DNA of 46,522 nucleotides from Devosia nitrariae (GCF_030160115.1 NZ_BSNS01000026.1:1-46522), one strand, 5' to 3'. Shown: positions 8,510 through 18,697, counted from the stretch's first letter. The notes: generated by a model not told the origin, from the sequence alone. Numbers and translations are program-made.

Positions 8510-9868
8510 ATGATCGATGGTTCTTCGGGCATGCCAATCGCCTTGCTGGGGCTGGGCCTAGGGGCGTGGCTGCTTTTGACTTTGTACCTGGCACCCAGGC
8601 TGCACAGCCTGGGCGGGCTTCTCTACATCCTTCTGTCTGCTCGATATATCACGACCTTCTTTCACGACTACACCACAAAAGCGGTGTTCGCCGGGCAGAG
8701 TATCAATTCGTTTCTGACCCTCGGCCTTACGGCGCTTTGCCTCCTGATCACCTGGCGAGATCTGCTGCGTTACAAGGTCTTCCTGCCCGTCTTTGCCATG
8801 ATCCTGGCTTTGCTGATGAGCGGCTTCTGGAACATGGAGCTTACGGGGACAGTCAACGCACTGATCAGGCAATTGCTATTCTTGTCCCTCATGATCCTGG
8901 TTGCCAAGGCCGTAGATGCCGAAGCCAATGACGGCTCGACAAGCAGGGCTATGCTCGCCGCATTCGTGGTGCCTATCCTCTACCAGCTGATGTCCATCGT
9001 GCTTCGGCTGGGGAAAGCGTCCGAAAGTGACGGTTCCGTGAGCTTCATGGGCGGATATGTCCATGAAGGCGTCTTTTCTACCCTTCTCCTTACCGCTTTG
9101 GTCATTGCGGCCTTGGCTGCGGGGCTGAGCTGGCGGCGGCGATCGATCTACGTAGCAGTCATATTTGCGGCCCTAGTCTTTGCAAACTACCGAACGGCAG
9201 TGCTTTCAGGAGTGCCGATCCTGCTTGCGCACTTCATATTCGGCAGCGCCACCGTCGCGCGCGCCCGCCTTGGCAACTATGTTCGGTCCGGCGCCTTCCT
9301 GCTGGCGCTCATCATAGGCTTCACTGTTGCTGGATTATTTTCGCAGCGGATGGCGGATCTGGGAACGCTCCTGACATCGGGCGGAGGCCTGATCCGCCCG
9401 CCAATGGAGCTTACGCCTGACGACCGCAGCCTGCTCTCTGGTCGAATCCTTATCTGGAACGACTATTTCTTTACCACGCTGCGATCTGACATTTCGCACT
9501 TGGTGTTCGGCTTTGGGCCCGACTCCTGGCAGAGAGCCTTCGCTCTCTATGCGCATAATGTTTACATCTCCTATATCTATGAGCTTGGCTTCGTCGGCGC
9601 CTTGATATTCGCCTACATGCAGCTGCACTTCATTGTACTCGCGGTGTTGGCCCGGCCCGACAAGAGATGGCATTTGCTGGGTGCGCACATCTCCTATGGC
9701 CTGCTCTGCCTGGGAACGATGCCAACCTTCACCATAGAGGGCGTGATCCTCTATGCCGTCATCTGCGGGTATACTGTCTATTATTACCTTTACCAACGCG
9801 TCCCGGCGAAACGCGTCATGTCGGGGAGCCGGCTTGCGCCGCTGCGCCACGGCTTCGCGCAACCGTAG
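8510..9868 (+). CDS. O-antigen polymerase-like membrane protein
   Basis: This multi-spanning inner-membrane protein of about 452 residues has roughly 10-12 hydrophobic segments. A late periplasmic segment reads LVFGFGPDSWQRAF and then AHNVYISYIYELGFVG, the HN...ELG signature of Wzy/WaaL-like proteins. The start is placed at ATG 8510 (MIDGSSGMPIALLG), 22 bp after the co-polymerase stop. The open frame extends upstream to 8243, but that part overlaps the co-polymerase gene and is not membrane-like. The stop lies 17 bp from the stop of the convergent GT2 gene. With the gene at 4811 it makes two polymerase/ligase-like proteins in one operon, which may have different roles. Confidence 0.85.
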   Translation: MIDGSSGMPIALLGLGLGAWLLLTLYLAPRLHSLGGLLYILLSARYITTFFHDYTTKAVFAGQSINSFLTLGLTALCLLITWRDLLRYKVFLPVFAMILALLMSGFWNMELTGTVNALIRQLLFLSLMILVAKAVDAEANDGSTSRAMLAAFVVPILYQLMSIVLRLGKASESDGSVSFMGGYVHEGVFSTLLLTALVIAALAAGLSWRRRSIYVAVIFAALVFANYRTAVLSGVPILLAHFIFGSATVARARLGNYVRSGAFLLALIIGFTVAGLFSQRMADLGTLLTSGGGLIRPPMELTPDDRSLLSGRILIWNDYFFTTLRSDISHLVFGFGPDSWQRAFALYAHNVYISYIYELGFVGALIFAYMQLHFIVLAVLARPDKRWHLLGAHISYGLLCLGTMPTFTIEGVILYAVICGYTVYYYLYQRVPAKRVMSGSRLAPLRHGFAQP

Positions 9869-9885
9869 ACGAGTGCGCCAGACGA

Positions 9886-10848
9886 TCAGCGTCCACGCAA
9901 CAATCGCCGGGTACGATGCATGCTGCGTGCCGCCATCTGCCCCAAAGGCGTGGCCAGGATACGGAGCAGCGCAAGCCCCCAAGGATCCGTCGAGCCGTCG
10001 AAATTGACGATGCTGGCAGGAGAGAGCCCTTCGGTTCTCGCACTCACCATCGCGTAGTTGAAAATCTCCAGGTTCTTAAGGTGCGAGAGCCTCCTAGCCG
10101 CCGGAGGCTCGTGGAGCGCCGCCAGTGCATCGAGCGTGGGAACAGAACAGGGCACCGAATTGGCATACCCCTTGTTGGTCGTCATATTCACGGCATCACG
10201 ATAGTAGTTGGCCGTAACAGCCCCGGTAAACAGCAGTTTGCCGAGATGAGCAACGCGCAGCCAGGTATCCTTGTCACCTCCGCGCTTGCAGCGGCCATCG
10301 GGAAACATGCCTGCTTCGATCAGGGCCGACCTGCGGCAGGCCGTTGCCGAGGTCCAAACAGGGGAGTTGTTGAACGTAATCCACTCTTCGATCAGTTCTG
10401 CGAAATTCATGGCCTTGATAGACCCGGCGTACCGCCGAGCGAAGGCATCGACCTCCCTAAAACCGCCTTCGAAGATGCTTTCGTAGCCTGAAAAGAGGAT
10501 CGTGAACTCGTCGGGCAGCAGTTGACCGCCGAGCGCGGTCGCCAACGTCTCCAAATGGTCCGGCTTCCACTCGTCGTCAGCGTCGAGGAACGCAACCCAA
10601 TCGCCCGTCGCAAGTTCGATGCCTCGATTGCGCGCCGCGTACCCCCCGGGGCCAGGCTGGGTCCGCTGTTCATGCCTTAATGCCCGATGACCGTGAGCTT
10701 TGACCCACTCGTAGCCGCCGTCGGTCGAACTATCGTCAATGACGAGTATTTCAGTCGGCATTAGTGTCTGGTTGAGCGCGGACTGAACCGCGCGCTCAAT
10801 GTGTGGGCCCTTGTTATAGAGCGGAACGACGACCGAAAACCCATACAC
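9886..10848 (-). CDS. GT2 family glycosyltransferase
   Basis: This GT-A fold inverting glycosyltransferase of about 320 residues starts with MYGFSVVVPLYNKGPHIERA. The nucleotide-binding DDSSTDGG follows, and then the metal-binding DADDEW inside WVAFLDADDEWKPDHLE. The GTG at 10848 is chosen because AGGAG lies 7 bases upstream and the product then begins exactly at the domain. The open frame runs on to 11055, but that extra N-terminal stretch is not family-like. The gene is divergent from the Sel1-repeat gene across 275 bp that should contain both promoters. The acceptor and sugar are unknown; a role in building the neighbouring polysaccharide is likely from context. Confidence 0.88.
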   Translation of the reverse strand: MYGFSVVVPLYNKGPHIERAVQSALNQTLMPTEILVIDDSSTDGGYEWVKAHGHRALRHEQRTQPGPGGYAARNRGIELATGDWVAFLDADDEWKPDHLETLATALGGQLLPDEFTILFSGYESIFEGGFREVDAFARRYAGSIKAMNFAELIEEWITFNNSPVWTSATACRRSALIEAGMFPDGRCKRGGDKDTWLRVAHLGKLLFTGAVTANYYRDAVNMTTNKGYANSVPCSVPTLDALAALHEPPAARRLSHLKNLEIFNYAMVSARTEGLSPASIVNFDGSTDPWGLALLRILATPLGQMAARSMHRTRRLLRGR

Positions 10849-11123
10849 TGCTCTACTCCTGTCATTGATATCAGCTATTGGAGCAGGTTTCGCGCTCCGC
10901 CGCCATTCAGCGTCCGCTTGGCCAAGAGGAAGCAGAAAACCTGCCGACGAGAAAGCGTCAAGTTGCGAGAGTTGTGCCCAGGCCTTTCCAGTGCGATTTG
11001 ACCGGTAACCACTCCGTTTTTTGTCATCAATTATGTGTTGACTAATGGGGGCCAAGCCCCAATTCTCATTTCGCGGCCCCCTGCAGCGCTGTTTCAGTAG
11101 CTGCTCGATAACGGTGTTGACTT

Positions 11124-13115
11124 ATGAAGATCGCGCGAGGATTCTCCGGGCTGTTCGCAATTTGCGTGCTGGGCACCATGGCCGTGAGCGCGCAGGAATT
11201 CGGCGGTTCCTTGAGCGGTTTTGGAGACACGTTCGAAGCCGTTCAGCACGAGGCCATAGAGCGATTCCAGGAGCGTGTTGAAACAGGCGATGCCATGGCC
11301 AGCCTGGCCTTGGCCCGCAGATATCTGGCATCGTCGTCGACCGAAGAACAACGCCAGGGCATCGAACTGGCCGAGCAAGCGGCAAAATCAGGCGCGGCCG
11401 AAGCAAACCTGCTTTTGGGAAACGTTTATGGGCGAGGCGGCTTTGGTCTGGCACCGGATCTCGTAAAAGCCAAAACCTTCCTCGAGGCTGCGCTTGAGCA
11501 GGGATCGACGAGCGCGGCCGTTTCGCTTGGTCAGCTCTATCTGGCGACGGACTTTTCTGCCGAAGGCCAAGCGCGCGGTTTCGATCTGATCGAAGGGGCC
11601 GCTCTCGACGGAAGCATCGAGGCAGCAAACGTCCTGGCCGGTCTCTATGCAAGTGGTCGTGGCGTTGCTGCCGATCTTGACAAGGCCTTTGACTATTTCA
11701 GCGTGGGACTGGTGTCCGACCAGAACGCCACGATCGTCGCCCTTGGCGATGTGTTGCGATCTGGGTCGCGGCGTAGTCCACCAGATTTCGACCTTGCCAT
11801 GGATTTCTTTGAGCAGGCTTCGGAAAACGGAGACGTCAGCGCAGAACGCCGCATCGCCGACATGCAACTGCGAGGTGAGTCAGTACCGCAGGATATTGCG
11901 GGCGCCATCGATATGCTGGCCGCTCTCGCCTCAGCGGGAGATGCTGCTTCTGAGATCGCCTTGGGCGATATCTTCGCCCGAGGCGAGTTTGTTCCCGTGG
12001 ACAGTACTCGCGCCGTCCAACATTACGAAACTGCGGCCGATCGTGGCAATGTGACTGGTACCATCCGTCTCGCCGAAATCTACGCAACGGGTTTGGGTGG
12101 TGTGCCGGCCAATGTTGGAGAGGCGCTGGCACTCTACAACCAGGCGTCGAGCCTTGGAAGTTCCTCGGCCAAGCGCGCGCTCGCCCAGGCTTACTTTACC
12201 GGGCGGTTCGGCAGTGTAGATCCGGCAAGGGCCCTGGAGCTTCTGGAAGAGGCGGCAAATCTGGGCGACGGGGAGGCTGCAGAAGATCTTGCCGTTCTCT
12301 ATGCTAGCAACGAGCCCTTTCCCGCCAATTACGAGAACGTCCGCCGCTATCTAGATCTCGCATTGGCAGTGGGCAATACCGACGCCGCGTTGAGCGTGAG
12401 TTCCGCCATCGTTTCCGGTCCGCTCGCACGAACGCATCGCGAAGATGCCCGCGCCATTCTGGATGGCGCCATCAACGGAGGCATCCCGGGGGCGCCAGCG
12501 ACCCTTGCTCGCCTTCAACTGGATGGAGCGTTCCCTGCGGAGGGCGTGAGCGGGGTCATCAGTATGCTAAATCAGGCTGCACTGGATGGGGACGTTGAAG
12601 CGGCCCGCTTCCTGATCGGCCTCTACCGCGACGGAAACGGCCTGCTGCTGCGACCTGACCTGGATGCCGCCAACGACTTTCTCGCCGCTGTCGAGGACAA
12701 AATTGGACCCGACCTCGCAACTGTTGAACGGATCCATATAACTGCGTTGCAAAGCGAACGTCCGGAGACACTCGAGAAGATAAGCGAGCAGTTCATGACG
12801 CTGTCGCAGAGGAGTGCGATGGGCGTGCTCGACATGTTGCGGCGAGAGAATGCTCGAGCATATGTGTATATTCTCCAGAAAGGCCTCACCGAGCGGGGCA
12901 ATTACACTGGACCAGTTTCTGGAAGTCTCGACCGACAGACCATTCGAGCATTCAACGCAACATGTGCAGAGCTTGGCGCCCAGGCTACCTGCGCACCGGG
13001 TCCCCTGACGAGGGGAACGGTCGTTACGCTCGGCAATTACATCCTTCAGCCCCCTCCCCTGGCTAGAGCAGCTCAATCTGAGCTGGAAGCGAGCGGACCG
13101 GCATCCGCCAACTAG
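11124..13115 (+). CDS. Exported Sel1-repeat protein with C-terminal peptidoglycan-binding-like region
   Basis: This 663-residue protein has a Sec signal peptide (cleavage after VSAQ, about residue 24) and no lipobox cysteine at the cleavage site. The mature protein is a long solenoid of about a dozen Sel1-like helical repeats of 35-40 residues, each with a pattern like A..LG..Y..G and A...Y..AA..G. The last 100 residues (ILQKGLTERGNYTGPVSGSL and following) resemble a peptidoglycan-binding domain. Such proteins scaffold envelope complexes; AlgK in alginate export is the best known polysaccharide example. The gene is followed after 71 bp by a Tat-exported beta-helix protein, which could be a partner. 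The exact function is inferred. Confidence 0.85.
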   Translation: MKIARGFSGLFAICVLGTMAVSAQEFGGSLSGFGDTFEAVQHEAIERFQERVETGDAMASLALARRYLASSSTEEQRQGIELAEQAAKSGAAEANLLLGNVYGRGGFGLAPDLVKAKTFLEAALEQGSTSAAVSLGQLYLATDFSAEGQARGFDLIEGAALDGSIEAANVLAGLYASGRGVAADLDKAFDYFSVGLVSDQNATIVALGDVLRSGSRRSPPDFDLAMDFFEQASENGDVSAERRIADMQLRGESVPQDIAGAIDMLAALASAGDAASEIALGDIFARGEFVPVDSTRAVQHYETAADRGNVTGTIRLAEIYATGLGGVPANVGEALALYNQASSLGSSSAKRALAQAYFTGRFGSVDPARALELLEEAANLGDGEAAEDLAVLYASNEPFPANYENVRRYLDLALAVGNTDAALSVSSAIVSGPLARTHREDARAILDGAINGGIPGAPATLARLQLDGAFPAEGVSGVISMLNQAALDGDVEAARFLIGLYRDGNGLLLRPDLDAANDFLAAVEDKIGPDLATVERIHITALQSERPETLEKISEQFMTLSQRSAMGVLDMLRRENARAYVYILQKGLTERGNYTGPVSGSLDRQTIRAFNATCAELGAQATCAPGPLTRGTVVTLGNYILQPPPLARAAQSELEASGPASAN

Positions 13116-13186
13116 CATTTGCGCAACGCGCCTTTATACTCTGCGTTCGCGCGTAGACGGATACTGCCATTAAGCAGGAGCACCAG

Positions 13187-14425
13187 ATGACGTTCACTCG
13201 CCGAGATCTTCTCGCTGCGTCTGCGGCAAGCGCTGCAGGGTTGATTGCCGGTGGAATGCCACGCGCCGCAGCCAATGTCGCATATGTTGCACCCGGCGGT
13301 TCGGGAAACGGCACGTCTTGGGAGGACGCCGCCAGCATCGACAATCTTCCTGGGCTGATAGAAAGCGTTGGAGCCGGAGGACTCGTTGCGATCCTGGCAG
13401 AAGGGCAGTACGAAGTTGCAGACACGATTGACCTGTCGAACGCCTCGCAGGTCACCATATCCGGCTGTACACGGAACATGGCCGCCAGTTTTGCGAGGAT
13501 CGTCGGATCGCGGCGCAACTGGAACGGCGGCAAAGCCAATGCGCGTGACTTTGGCGGCAACACACTCTTCAGGATCGGCTCCGGTGCTTCTGGCCTGACG
13601 CTTGCGAACCTCAACGTCAAAAACGTGGGGCGCGTGGCGGACATGTCCGGCAGTCGCGCTCGCGGCATGGTGTTTCAGAACATTGCGTTTACAAATATCC
13701 GCGACGGGATCTACACTGACGACAGCTCCGCCGTCAGTGGCTTGACCATCCGCGGCTTCAGCGGACGCGGATTCTCTAAGAAGGCGATTCGTTTTCACGG
13801 ACGTTCTTCCAACTGGCTCGTCGAGAACTGCGAACTCGATAGCGGGCAGCAGTACGGTGACAATTTCGCCGTCGGCATCGAGTGCCACGACACCGCCAAT
13901 GGTCTGCAAGTGGCTGGCGGCTTCACCGCAAACTGCTTGGATATACGTCCTCAGGACAAGTATTGGAATGGAGATGGCGTTGCCAGTGAACGTGGAAATT
14001 ACAACATTGTTGTACAGAACCATCGTTCATATGGCCATTCCGATGGTGGCTATGATTTGAAGTCGGAAGCGACGCGGCTGATCAATTGCGTTTCCGAGAG
14101 CAACAAGCGCAACTATCGCATCTGGGGCGGATCTAGTCGTACCCCGGTCCAGTTGCAGGGTTGCCGTAGCCTCAAGCCAACCGATCGCGGCGGCAATGGC
14201 GCAGCCCATCACATGTGGCTCAGCGGCGCCGAAGGCGGCGACAATCGAGCTGCTCATGTCGTCTGGCAGAACGGGTTTCTCGCAGGCGGCAGCACAGATA
14301 TAGCCATCTACGCGGAAGGCGATAATGTGGACGTGCATCTGGTAAACACCGATACTTCGGGCCTTCCGCGTTCCATGAACCTCTTCGCTAGTTCGGCAGA
14401 TTCCTCTCGGCTCCGCCAGGGCTGA
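13187..14425 (+). CDS. Tat-exported right-handed beta-helix protein
   Basis: This 412-residue protein has a Tat signal: TRRDLLAASAASAAGLIAGG carries the twin arginine and is followed by a likely AAA cleavage site. The mature part has the short repeating beta-strand pattern of a pectate-lyase-like parallel beta-helix (VAYVAPGGSGNGTSWEDA, VTISGCTRN, GLTLANLNVKNV, GLTIRGFSGRG, NWLVENCEL). This fold is shared by polysaccharide lyases, hydrolases and C5-epimerases such as AlgG. A good AGGAG-type site precedes the ATG. It probably modifies or trims the polymer in the periplasm or outside the cell. The catalytic residues could not be assigned, so lyase, hydrolase or epimerase remain open. Confidence 0.82.
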   Translation: MTFTRRDLLAASAASAAGLIAGGMPRAAANVAYVAPGGSGNGTSWEDAASIDNLPGLIESVGAGGLVAILAEGQYEVADTIDLSNASQVTISGCTRNMAASFARIVGSRRNWNGGKANARDFGGNTLFRIGSGASGLTLANLNVKNVGRVADMSGSRARGMVFQNIAFTNIRDGIYTDDSSAVSGLTIRGFSGRGFSKKAIRFHGRSSNWLVENCELDSGQQYGDNFAVGIECHDTANGLQVAGGFTANCLDIRPQDKYWNGDGVASERGNYNIVVQNHRSYGHSDGGYDLKSEATRLINCVSESNKRNYRIWGGSSRTPVQLQGCRSLKPTDRGGNGAAHHMWLSGAEGGDNRAAHVVWQNGFLAGGSTDIAIYAEGDNVDVHLVNTDTSGLPRSMNLFASSADSSRLRQG

Positions 14426-14707
14426 GCCAAGGACAGTTTTGACGAGGGGTGGTGGGAATAGCACCCAAGTTGGGGCGCGTAGCGAATGTCCAGTTTTTTA
14501 GATCGAGCCACTCACTCGCGTAGCCCCATCGAAGGCTCTCGACATGGAGCCCCACCCTTAGCGGCGCGATGCTCGTCTGGCGAAGTCACTAATAGGCTCA
14601 GGCACCACCATGCGCGCGCCAGACCGGGTGGACGAGCGCGTCGACACGTGGACACGCGTTCCACGGGGGTGGCGCAAAGGGCGCAAGATGCCAGCCATCC
14701 AGCAAGA

Positions 14708-15223
14708 TCAGTTGTAGGCGACCCAGCCAAGGAGGTCGCCTGACGAAATCCGGTGTATCGAATATCCGGCCTCGGCTACCGATAAGACCCGGGCACTGAG
14801 ATTATCGAGAACGAAATCACCGCGATCAGTTACGACGACGAGAATGGCGTGCGCCTCTCCTGCGCGCGTGGTGGTATAGGCAATGCGCAGCGCGCCGGCT
14901 GGGATGCCGGCTCGAACCAGCGTCGCGCGCTTGGCCAACACATAATCTTCGCAGTCTCCAGAACTGCCTGTTTCAGACCAGGTTTCAAATCGATCTGCTC
15001 GAGGCTTGATGGAGTTGTTGAATTGGCGGTTCACCTGCAAAAGCAGCTGACCCACCTCGTTGGAGTAGCGGAGGCTCGTATTATGGGATGGCTTGCAGGA
15101 TGCCGGATTCTGCAAACAGAAAAGCTGTAGACCCAAAGGTGGCCTGACTTCCTTTGCACCAACTGCAAGAGACAAGGAGCAGACGGCGCCAACCAGAACG
15201 GCAAAAAAGACGCTCGCTCGCAT
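14708..15223 (-). CDS. Transglutaminase-like cysteine proteinase (BTLCP)
   Basis: This periplasmic protein of about 171 residues belongs to the bacterial transglutaminase-like cysteine proteinases (peptidase C93, related to LapG). The signal peptide begins MRASVFFAVLVGAVC. The mature protein has the triad in family order: Cys in GDCEDYVLAKR, His in GEAHAILVV, and Asp in DFVLDNL. The family opening FCLQNPASC is also present. ATG 15223 is preferred because the signal peptide is then classical; the frame is open to 15253. LapG-type members cleave adhesins at the cell surface under c-di-GMP control, but LapD and the adhesin are not in this window. The substrate is therefore unknown. Confidence 0.85.
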   Translation of the reverse strand: MRASVFFAVLVGAVCSLSLAVGAKEVRPPLGLQLFCLQNPASCKPSHNTSLRYSNEVGQLLLQVNRQFNNSIKPRADRFETWSETGSSGDCEDYVLAKRATLVRAGIPAGALRIAYTTTRAGEAHAILVVVTDRGDFVLDNLSARVLSVAEAGYSIHRISSGDLLGWVAYN

Positions 15224-15412
15224 TGACCTTGCCACAACGATAACTCCCATCATACTTGCAGTATGGGTGAGGTTGCCGATGGATGAGTTAATACGCTCCT
15301 AATAGTCGTAAATTTGTGCGTCGCCGCCTCGCGTTCGGCCGTCTTCCGCAGGATACGTTGCGACGACGAAGACCTAGACTGGGCGCTCTGTTTCGTCAGA
15401 CCGCATAAGGCG

Positions 15413-16483
15413 CTAGGCGCCAGATTTGCGCCGTTTGGCGGGGCGTTTAAACCAGTGCTGCTTATACCTGTAGATGCAGGCTACGGCCGCTTTTCGTGCC
15501 CAAAGCGGCAAGTGGCGCAGCACACGGTAGGCTCGCTCAGTCGAAAAGGACGGTATGTTCAGCTGAGCCATTACGTTCAGCAAGTCCGATTGCTTACCGG
15601 CATCCGGGCTGGCAAGGGCTGCTAGAAGCCCATGATCCAACGAGCGTGACATATGGCGGGCGAGATAGCCGGCAAAGGCAGTGCCTGCCGAATGCAGGTT
15701 CTGCTTCTCGGCTTCGCTCGTCGCGACCGCGAGCTTGTTTGCGATCAACCGCTCAACGATGCCCTTCATCACCAGGTCGGATTCCAGAGCCTTGCCGTAG
15801 TCAGGAATACTGCCCGAGGTAATGGAGCCTTCGTGTATGCGGATGTTGCACAAGACGTTCGGACTGCTTACCACCGGCCCTTCGGCTCCCAATTGTGCCC
15901 AGGCGAGCCGATCAACGTGCCACGCACGATAGAGGTTGACAAAACCTCCCAAGGCTTGGAGCTGCGCAGGGCGGAACATCATGCCTGTCAGGTTCATGGC
16001 AATATTGCGGTCTCCAGGCAGGAATAAGCGTTCCAAAAAGCTGCTGCTGTCGAGTACTTCAGGCCATGAGAGATCCAGCGTCAGTTCTCGTCCAGCTTCA
16101 TCGATCAAGCGGTTACGCGACCGGAGGAGAGACGCGTACGGGTGCGCCTGCGCAAGCTGTAGCAACTCCTCAAGCAAGCCAGGCTCGAACGCATCGTCGT
16201 CGCATAGAATGACCAGCCATTGCCCCCGAGCTCGCGTCAGTAAGTCGTTGAGCTTGGACACCAAACCCAGGGGCGGTGTATTCTGCACATAGCGTAATCG
16301 AGGACTGCCGTAAGACTCGACAATTCCTTTTATCGATTCGTCTTGAGTGTCGTCGTGTACGATTATTTCATAATCGGAAAAAGTTTGGGAAAAACAGCTT
16401 TCCAACGCCGTCCCAATGTAAGTGGTGCGCACATACGTTGGAATCCCAATGGATATTCGCGGTTGCTGTGCGAGATAAACCAT
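15413..16483 (-). CDS. GT2 family glycosyltransferase
   Basis: This GT-A glycosyltransferase has about 356 residues. The domain opens with ISIGIPTYVRTTYIGTALES, then EIIVHDDTQDESI, and the metal-binding aspartates sit in LVILCDDDAFEPGLLEELL. The start is set at ATG 16483 (MVYLAQQPRISIG), which begins just before the domain and has an AGG a few bases upstream. The longer frame to 16588 adds 35 residues that do not resemble the family. The C-terminal 40 residues are basic with some hydrophobic character, which may give peripheral membrane contact. It lies 250 bp downstream of the flippase gene on the same strand, so it may share a transcript. Substrate unknown. Confidence 0.87.
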   Translation of the reverse strand: MVYLAQQPRISIGIPTYVRTTYIGTALESCFSQTFSDYEIIVHDDTQDESIKGIVESYGSPRLRYVQNTPPLGLVSKLNDLLTRARGQWLVILCDDDAFEPGLLEELLQLAQAHPYASLLRSRNRLIDEAGRELTLDLSWPEVLDSSSFLERLFLPGDRNIAMNLTGMMFRPAQLQALGGFVNLYRAWHVDRLAWAQLGAEGPVVSSPNVLCNIRIHEGSITSGSIPDYGKALESDLVMKGIVERLIANKLAVATSEAEKQNLHSAGTAFAGYLARHMSRSLDHGLLAALASPDAGKQSDLLNVMAQLNIPSFSTERAYRVLRHLPLWARKAAVACIYRYKQHWFKRPAKRRKSGA

Positions 16484-16732
16484 ATTCGAGACCTGTTCTA
16501 TATTCAGCTTTACTGGAAGTAACTCATACTCGACACCTAACCGGTCGTCCAGCTCCCCTCGGTGCCTTACGGTCGCGCAGTTCGTCATGGATTGGCACTA
16601 GCTGCGATGACGACGGCAACTCGTCTCACGGTTTGATCATTCCACCGGTCTCCCCACAGCCCAGCTGGATTGCCACATCGGATTCAGTCGAAAATCGCTT
16701 CGCACTACTCGGTCCGATGCTCCGGTATATCC

Positions 16733-18214
16733 TCAGCGGCTAAAGTTCAAACGAGCGAAGATCTTCCGGATAGCAGCTGAAAGCGGCTGCTCACCAAAGC
16801 TCAAGGTGCGTAGCGTAAAGCGCCTGAAGAGCAACAGCATTGCGGCCAAATAGATCACGACACCCAACCCAACAGAGCTTAACAATTGCAACAGCGGCGG
16901 CATGGGGACGAAGTTCTGCATGCCGGAGACGCCTACCAGAAATAGTGTGCTGCCCACGAGCGGCGGAAACACAGCCCTGAATACGTCGCCCATGCGAAGG
17001 CCAACTCCTGGGACCGTAACCATAATGTTGAACACCATTCCGAGATAGCTTCGCCCGGTCAAGGCTGCCGTTGTTCCGACAAGGCCCAGTGTCGGAATAC
17101 CGATGAGGAGCACGGCAACGGTCGTAGTGGCGTTTGCCGCATTGAGCCTCAGGATGGCTGAGGTTTTGTGCTGGGCCGATAGAGCAGACTGAAGCAACGC
17201 GCTGAGCACAAGCGGCGGACAGGTTAAGCATAGTGTGGCCATAATTACCGCGGAGGCGCTCCACTGAGGGCCAAACACAAGCTGCACAAACTCGGTGCTG
17301 ACCGCAGCTGCGCCATAAAACACCGGGAACGTGAATAAGGAGGCGCTTGCCAACGAGTGTAGCAAGCTGTTCTCAAGTTTTCCCGTTTGCGCATTGGCAG
17401 CCGCATAGGTCGATAACGAGGCCGAACGAACCGGGTGGACCGCGAACTGGACGAGCGCCTCGAAACCGCGCGCTCCGACCCTGAAGATACCCACAGCAGC
17501 GGGTCCCAAGAAGAAGCCGAACAGGAGATCGGGCAGCCTGTCGGAAAGCAGCTTCAGCATCGATCCGCCCACCAGGCCAGCCCCGTGCCCCAGGGCCGGA
17601 ACAAAGCCACGCCACGAGCCAACGCCAGACGGCAGCCAGCGAGCTGCAACCAAGGTCAGAATTGTGGTGAAAAGTGAGCTTGCCACACGCTGCACGACAA
17701 GGGCCCAGACTCCCCACCCCAGCAACGCGAGGGCGATTGCTAACACGCCTGCAATCAGGTTTGCGCCGACACCACGGCGGGCAAGACTTTTGTAATCAAA
17801 GCTTCGCCGCAGTTTCGACTCCGGCACAACCCTGATGCTGTCGATCACGAAACAGATTACCAGCACGGCGAGTATCGGCGTTATGCCGGGCGCGAAACTC
17901 GCCTCCACTGCCGGCCCAACAAGCACGACGACCAGGACCGCAGAGATCAGCGCGGCCGCCAGATTGAGCCAGAAGCACATCATGGCATACCCCTCGTCCC
18001 AGACCTTTTGCCTGACGATCAGGTCCGGAACGCCTGCGTAGACGAACACCTTGCCCATTTCGATGAAGACCATGGCAACAGCCAGTACCCCGATGTCTCC
18101 CGGCTCGACCAGGCGGGCCACCAAGGCAAAAACGACAAAGCTGACGAGATTGTTGCCAATGTTGCCAAGGACTGACCAGACCACGCTTCTTCGAAACTGG
18201 GATGCCAAGTTCAT
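16733..18214 (-). CDS. Lipopolysaccharide/oligosaccharide flippase (Wzx family)
   Basis: This integral inner-membrane protein of 493 residues has 12-14 hydrophobic segments. It begins with FRRSVVWSVLGNIGNNLVSF and then VLAVAMVFIEMGKVFVYAGV, the N-terminal pattern of MOP-superfamily polysaccharide flippases. It should turn undecaprenyl-linked repeat units from the cytoplasmic to the periplasmic leaflet, supplying the Wzy-like proteins encoded nearby. It is the only flippase in the window, whereas there are two polymerase-like and two co-polymerase genes. The ATG at 18214 has a weak ribosome site. The length is normal for the family. Confidence 0.9.
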   Translation of the reverse strand: MNLASQFRRSVVWSVLGNIGNNLVSFVVFALVARLVEPGDIGVLAVAMVFIEMGKVFVYAGVPDLIVRQKVWDEGYAMMCFWLNLAAALISAVLVVVLVGPAVEASFAPGITPILAVLVICFVIDSIRVVPESKLRRSFDYKSLARRGVGANLIAGVLAIALALLGWGVWALVVQRVASSLFTTILTLVAARWLPSGVGSWRGFVPALGHGAGLVGGSMLKLLSDRLPDLLFGFFLGPAAVGIFRVGARGFEALVQFAVHPVRSASLSTYAAANAQTGKLENSLLHSLASASLFTFPVFYGAAAVSTEFVQLVFGPQWSASAVIMATLCLTCPPLVLSALLQSALSAQHKTSAILRLNAANATTTVAVLLIGIPTLGLVGTTAALTGRSYLGMVFNIMVTVPGVGLRMGDVFRAVFPPLVGSTLFLVGVSGMQNFVPMPPLLQLLSSVGLGVVIYLAAMLLLFRRFTLRTLSFGEQPLSAAIRKIFARLNFSR

Positions 18215-18697
18215 TCAGTGTGACTTCAGGTTGTCAGTCCACAGGACCAATCAGGTACACTGATCTGCGAAGCGAAGGTAAGCCAGATGCTCTGCGGCAA
18301 TCTCTGGCAAGCAATATCGTGAAGCCGGCCCTGCGGAAAGAGCCGATGGGTGGTTTTGCCTTTGCAAGGGTGTGCTGCAGCGTCGCTAGGTGACCAGGGT
18401 GAAAATGCAACTATCGACCCGGACGTACGCCGGCACCAGAAGCTGTTGCTCGATTATGTTATCGGAAGAACAGGGGAATCCGGCGCTGTCGGAAACGAGC
18501 AGCGTGGAGCGTCCAATGCAGTCACGGCGCCTTTTCGGTAACTCTCTCGCGTGAACCCATGCTCGCCGCACGCGCTCGATCAAGCGATTGAGGTCGCTCA
18601 TAGAGCCTTGTCGCCAGTTCGGACACGAAGCAGAACTTGACAGTGACATTCTAATACCCGTTAACTTTCTGTCTATGAAGGGGATAGGAGACATTGC
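18215..18697. other. Intergenic region between divergent genes
   Basis: About 480 bp separate the flippase start from the start of a small exported protein. A minus-strand frame (18386-18694, with an inner ATG near 18601) has a fair ribosome site but no recognisable product, and I do not call it. No clear terminator or operator was seen. Promoters for both flanking genes should lie here. Confidence 0.4.

Noticed and set aside
18386..18694. Small minus-strand frame, possible short basic protein (inner ATG at 18601)
   Set aside because: It faintly recalls the DUF1127 start but lacks its conserved core, and no further support is seen.
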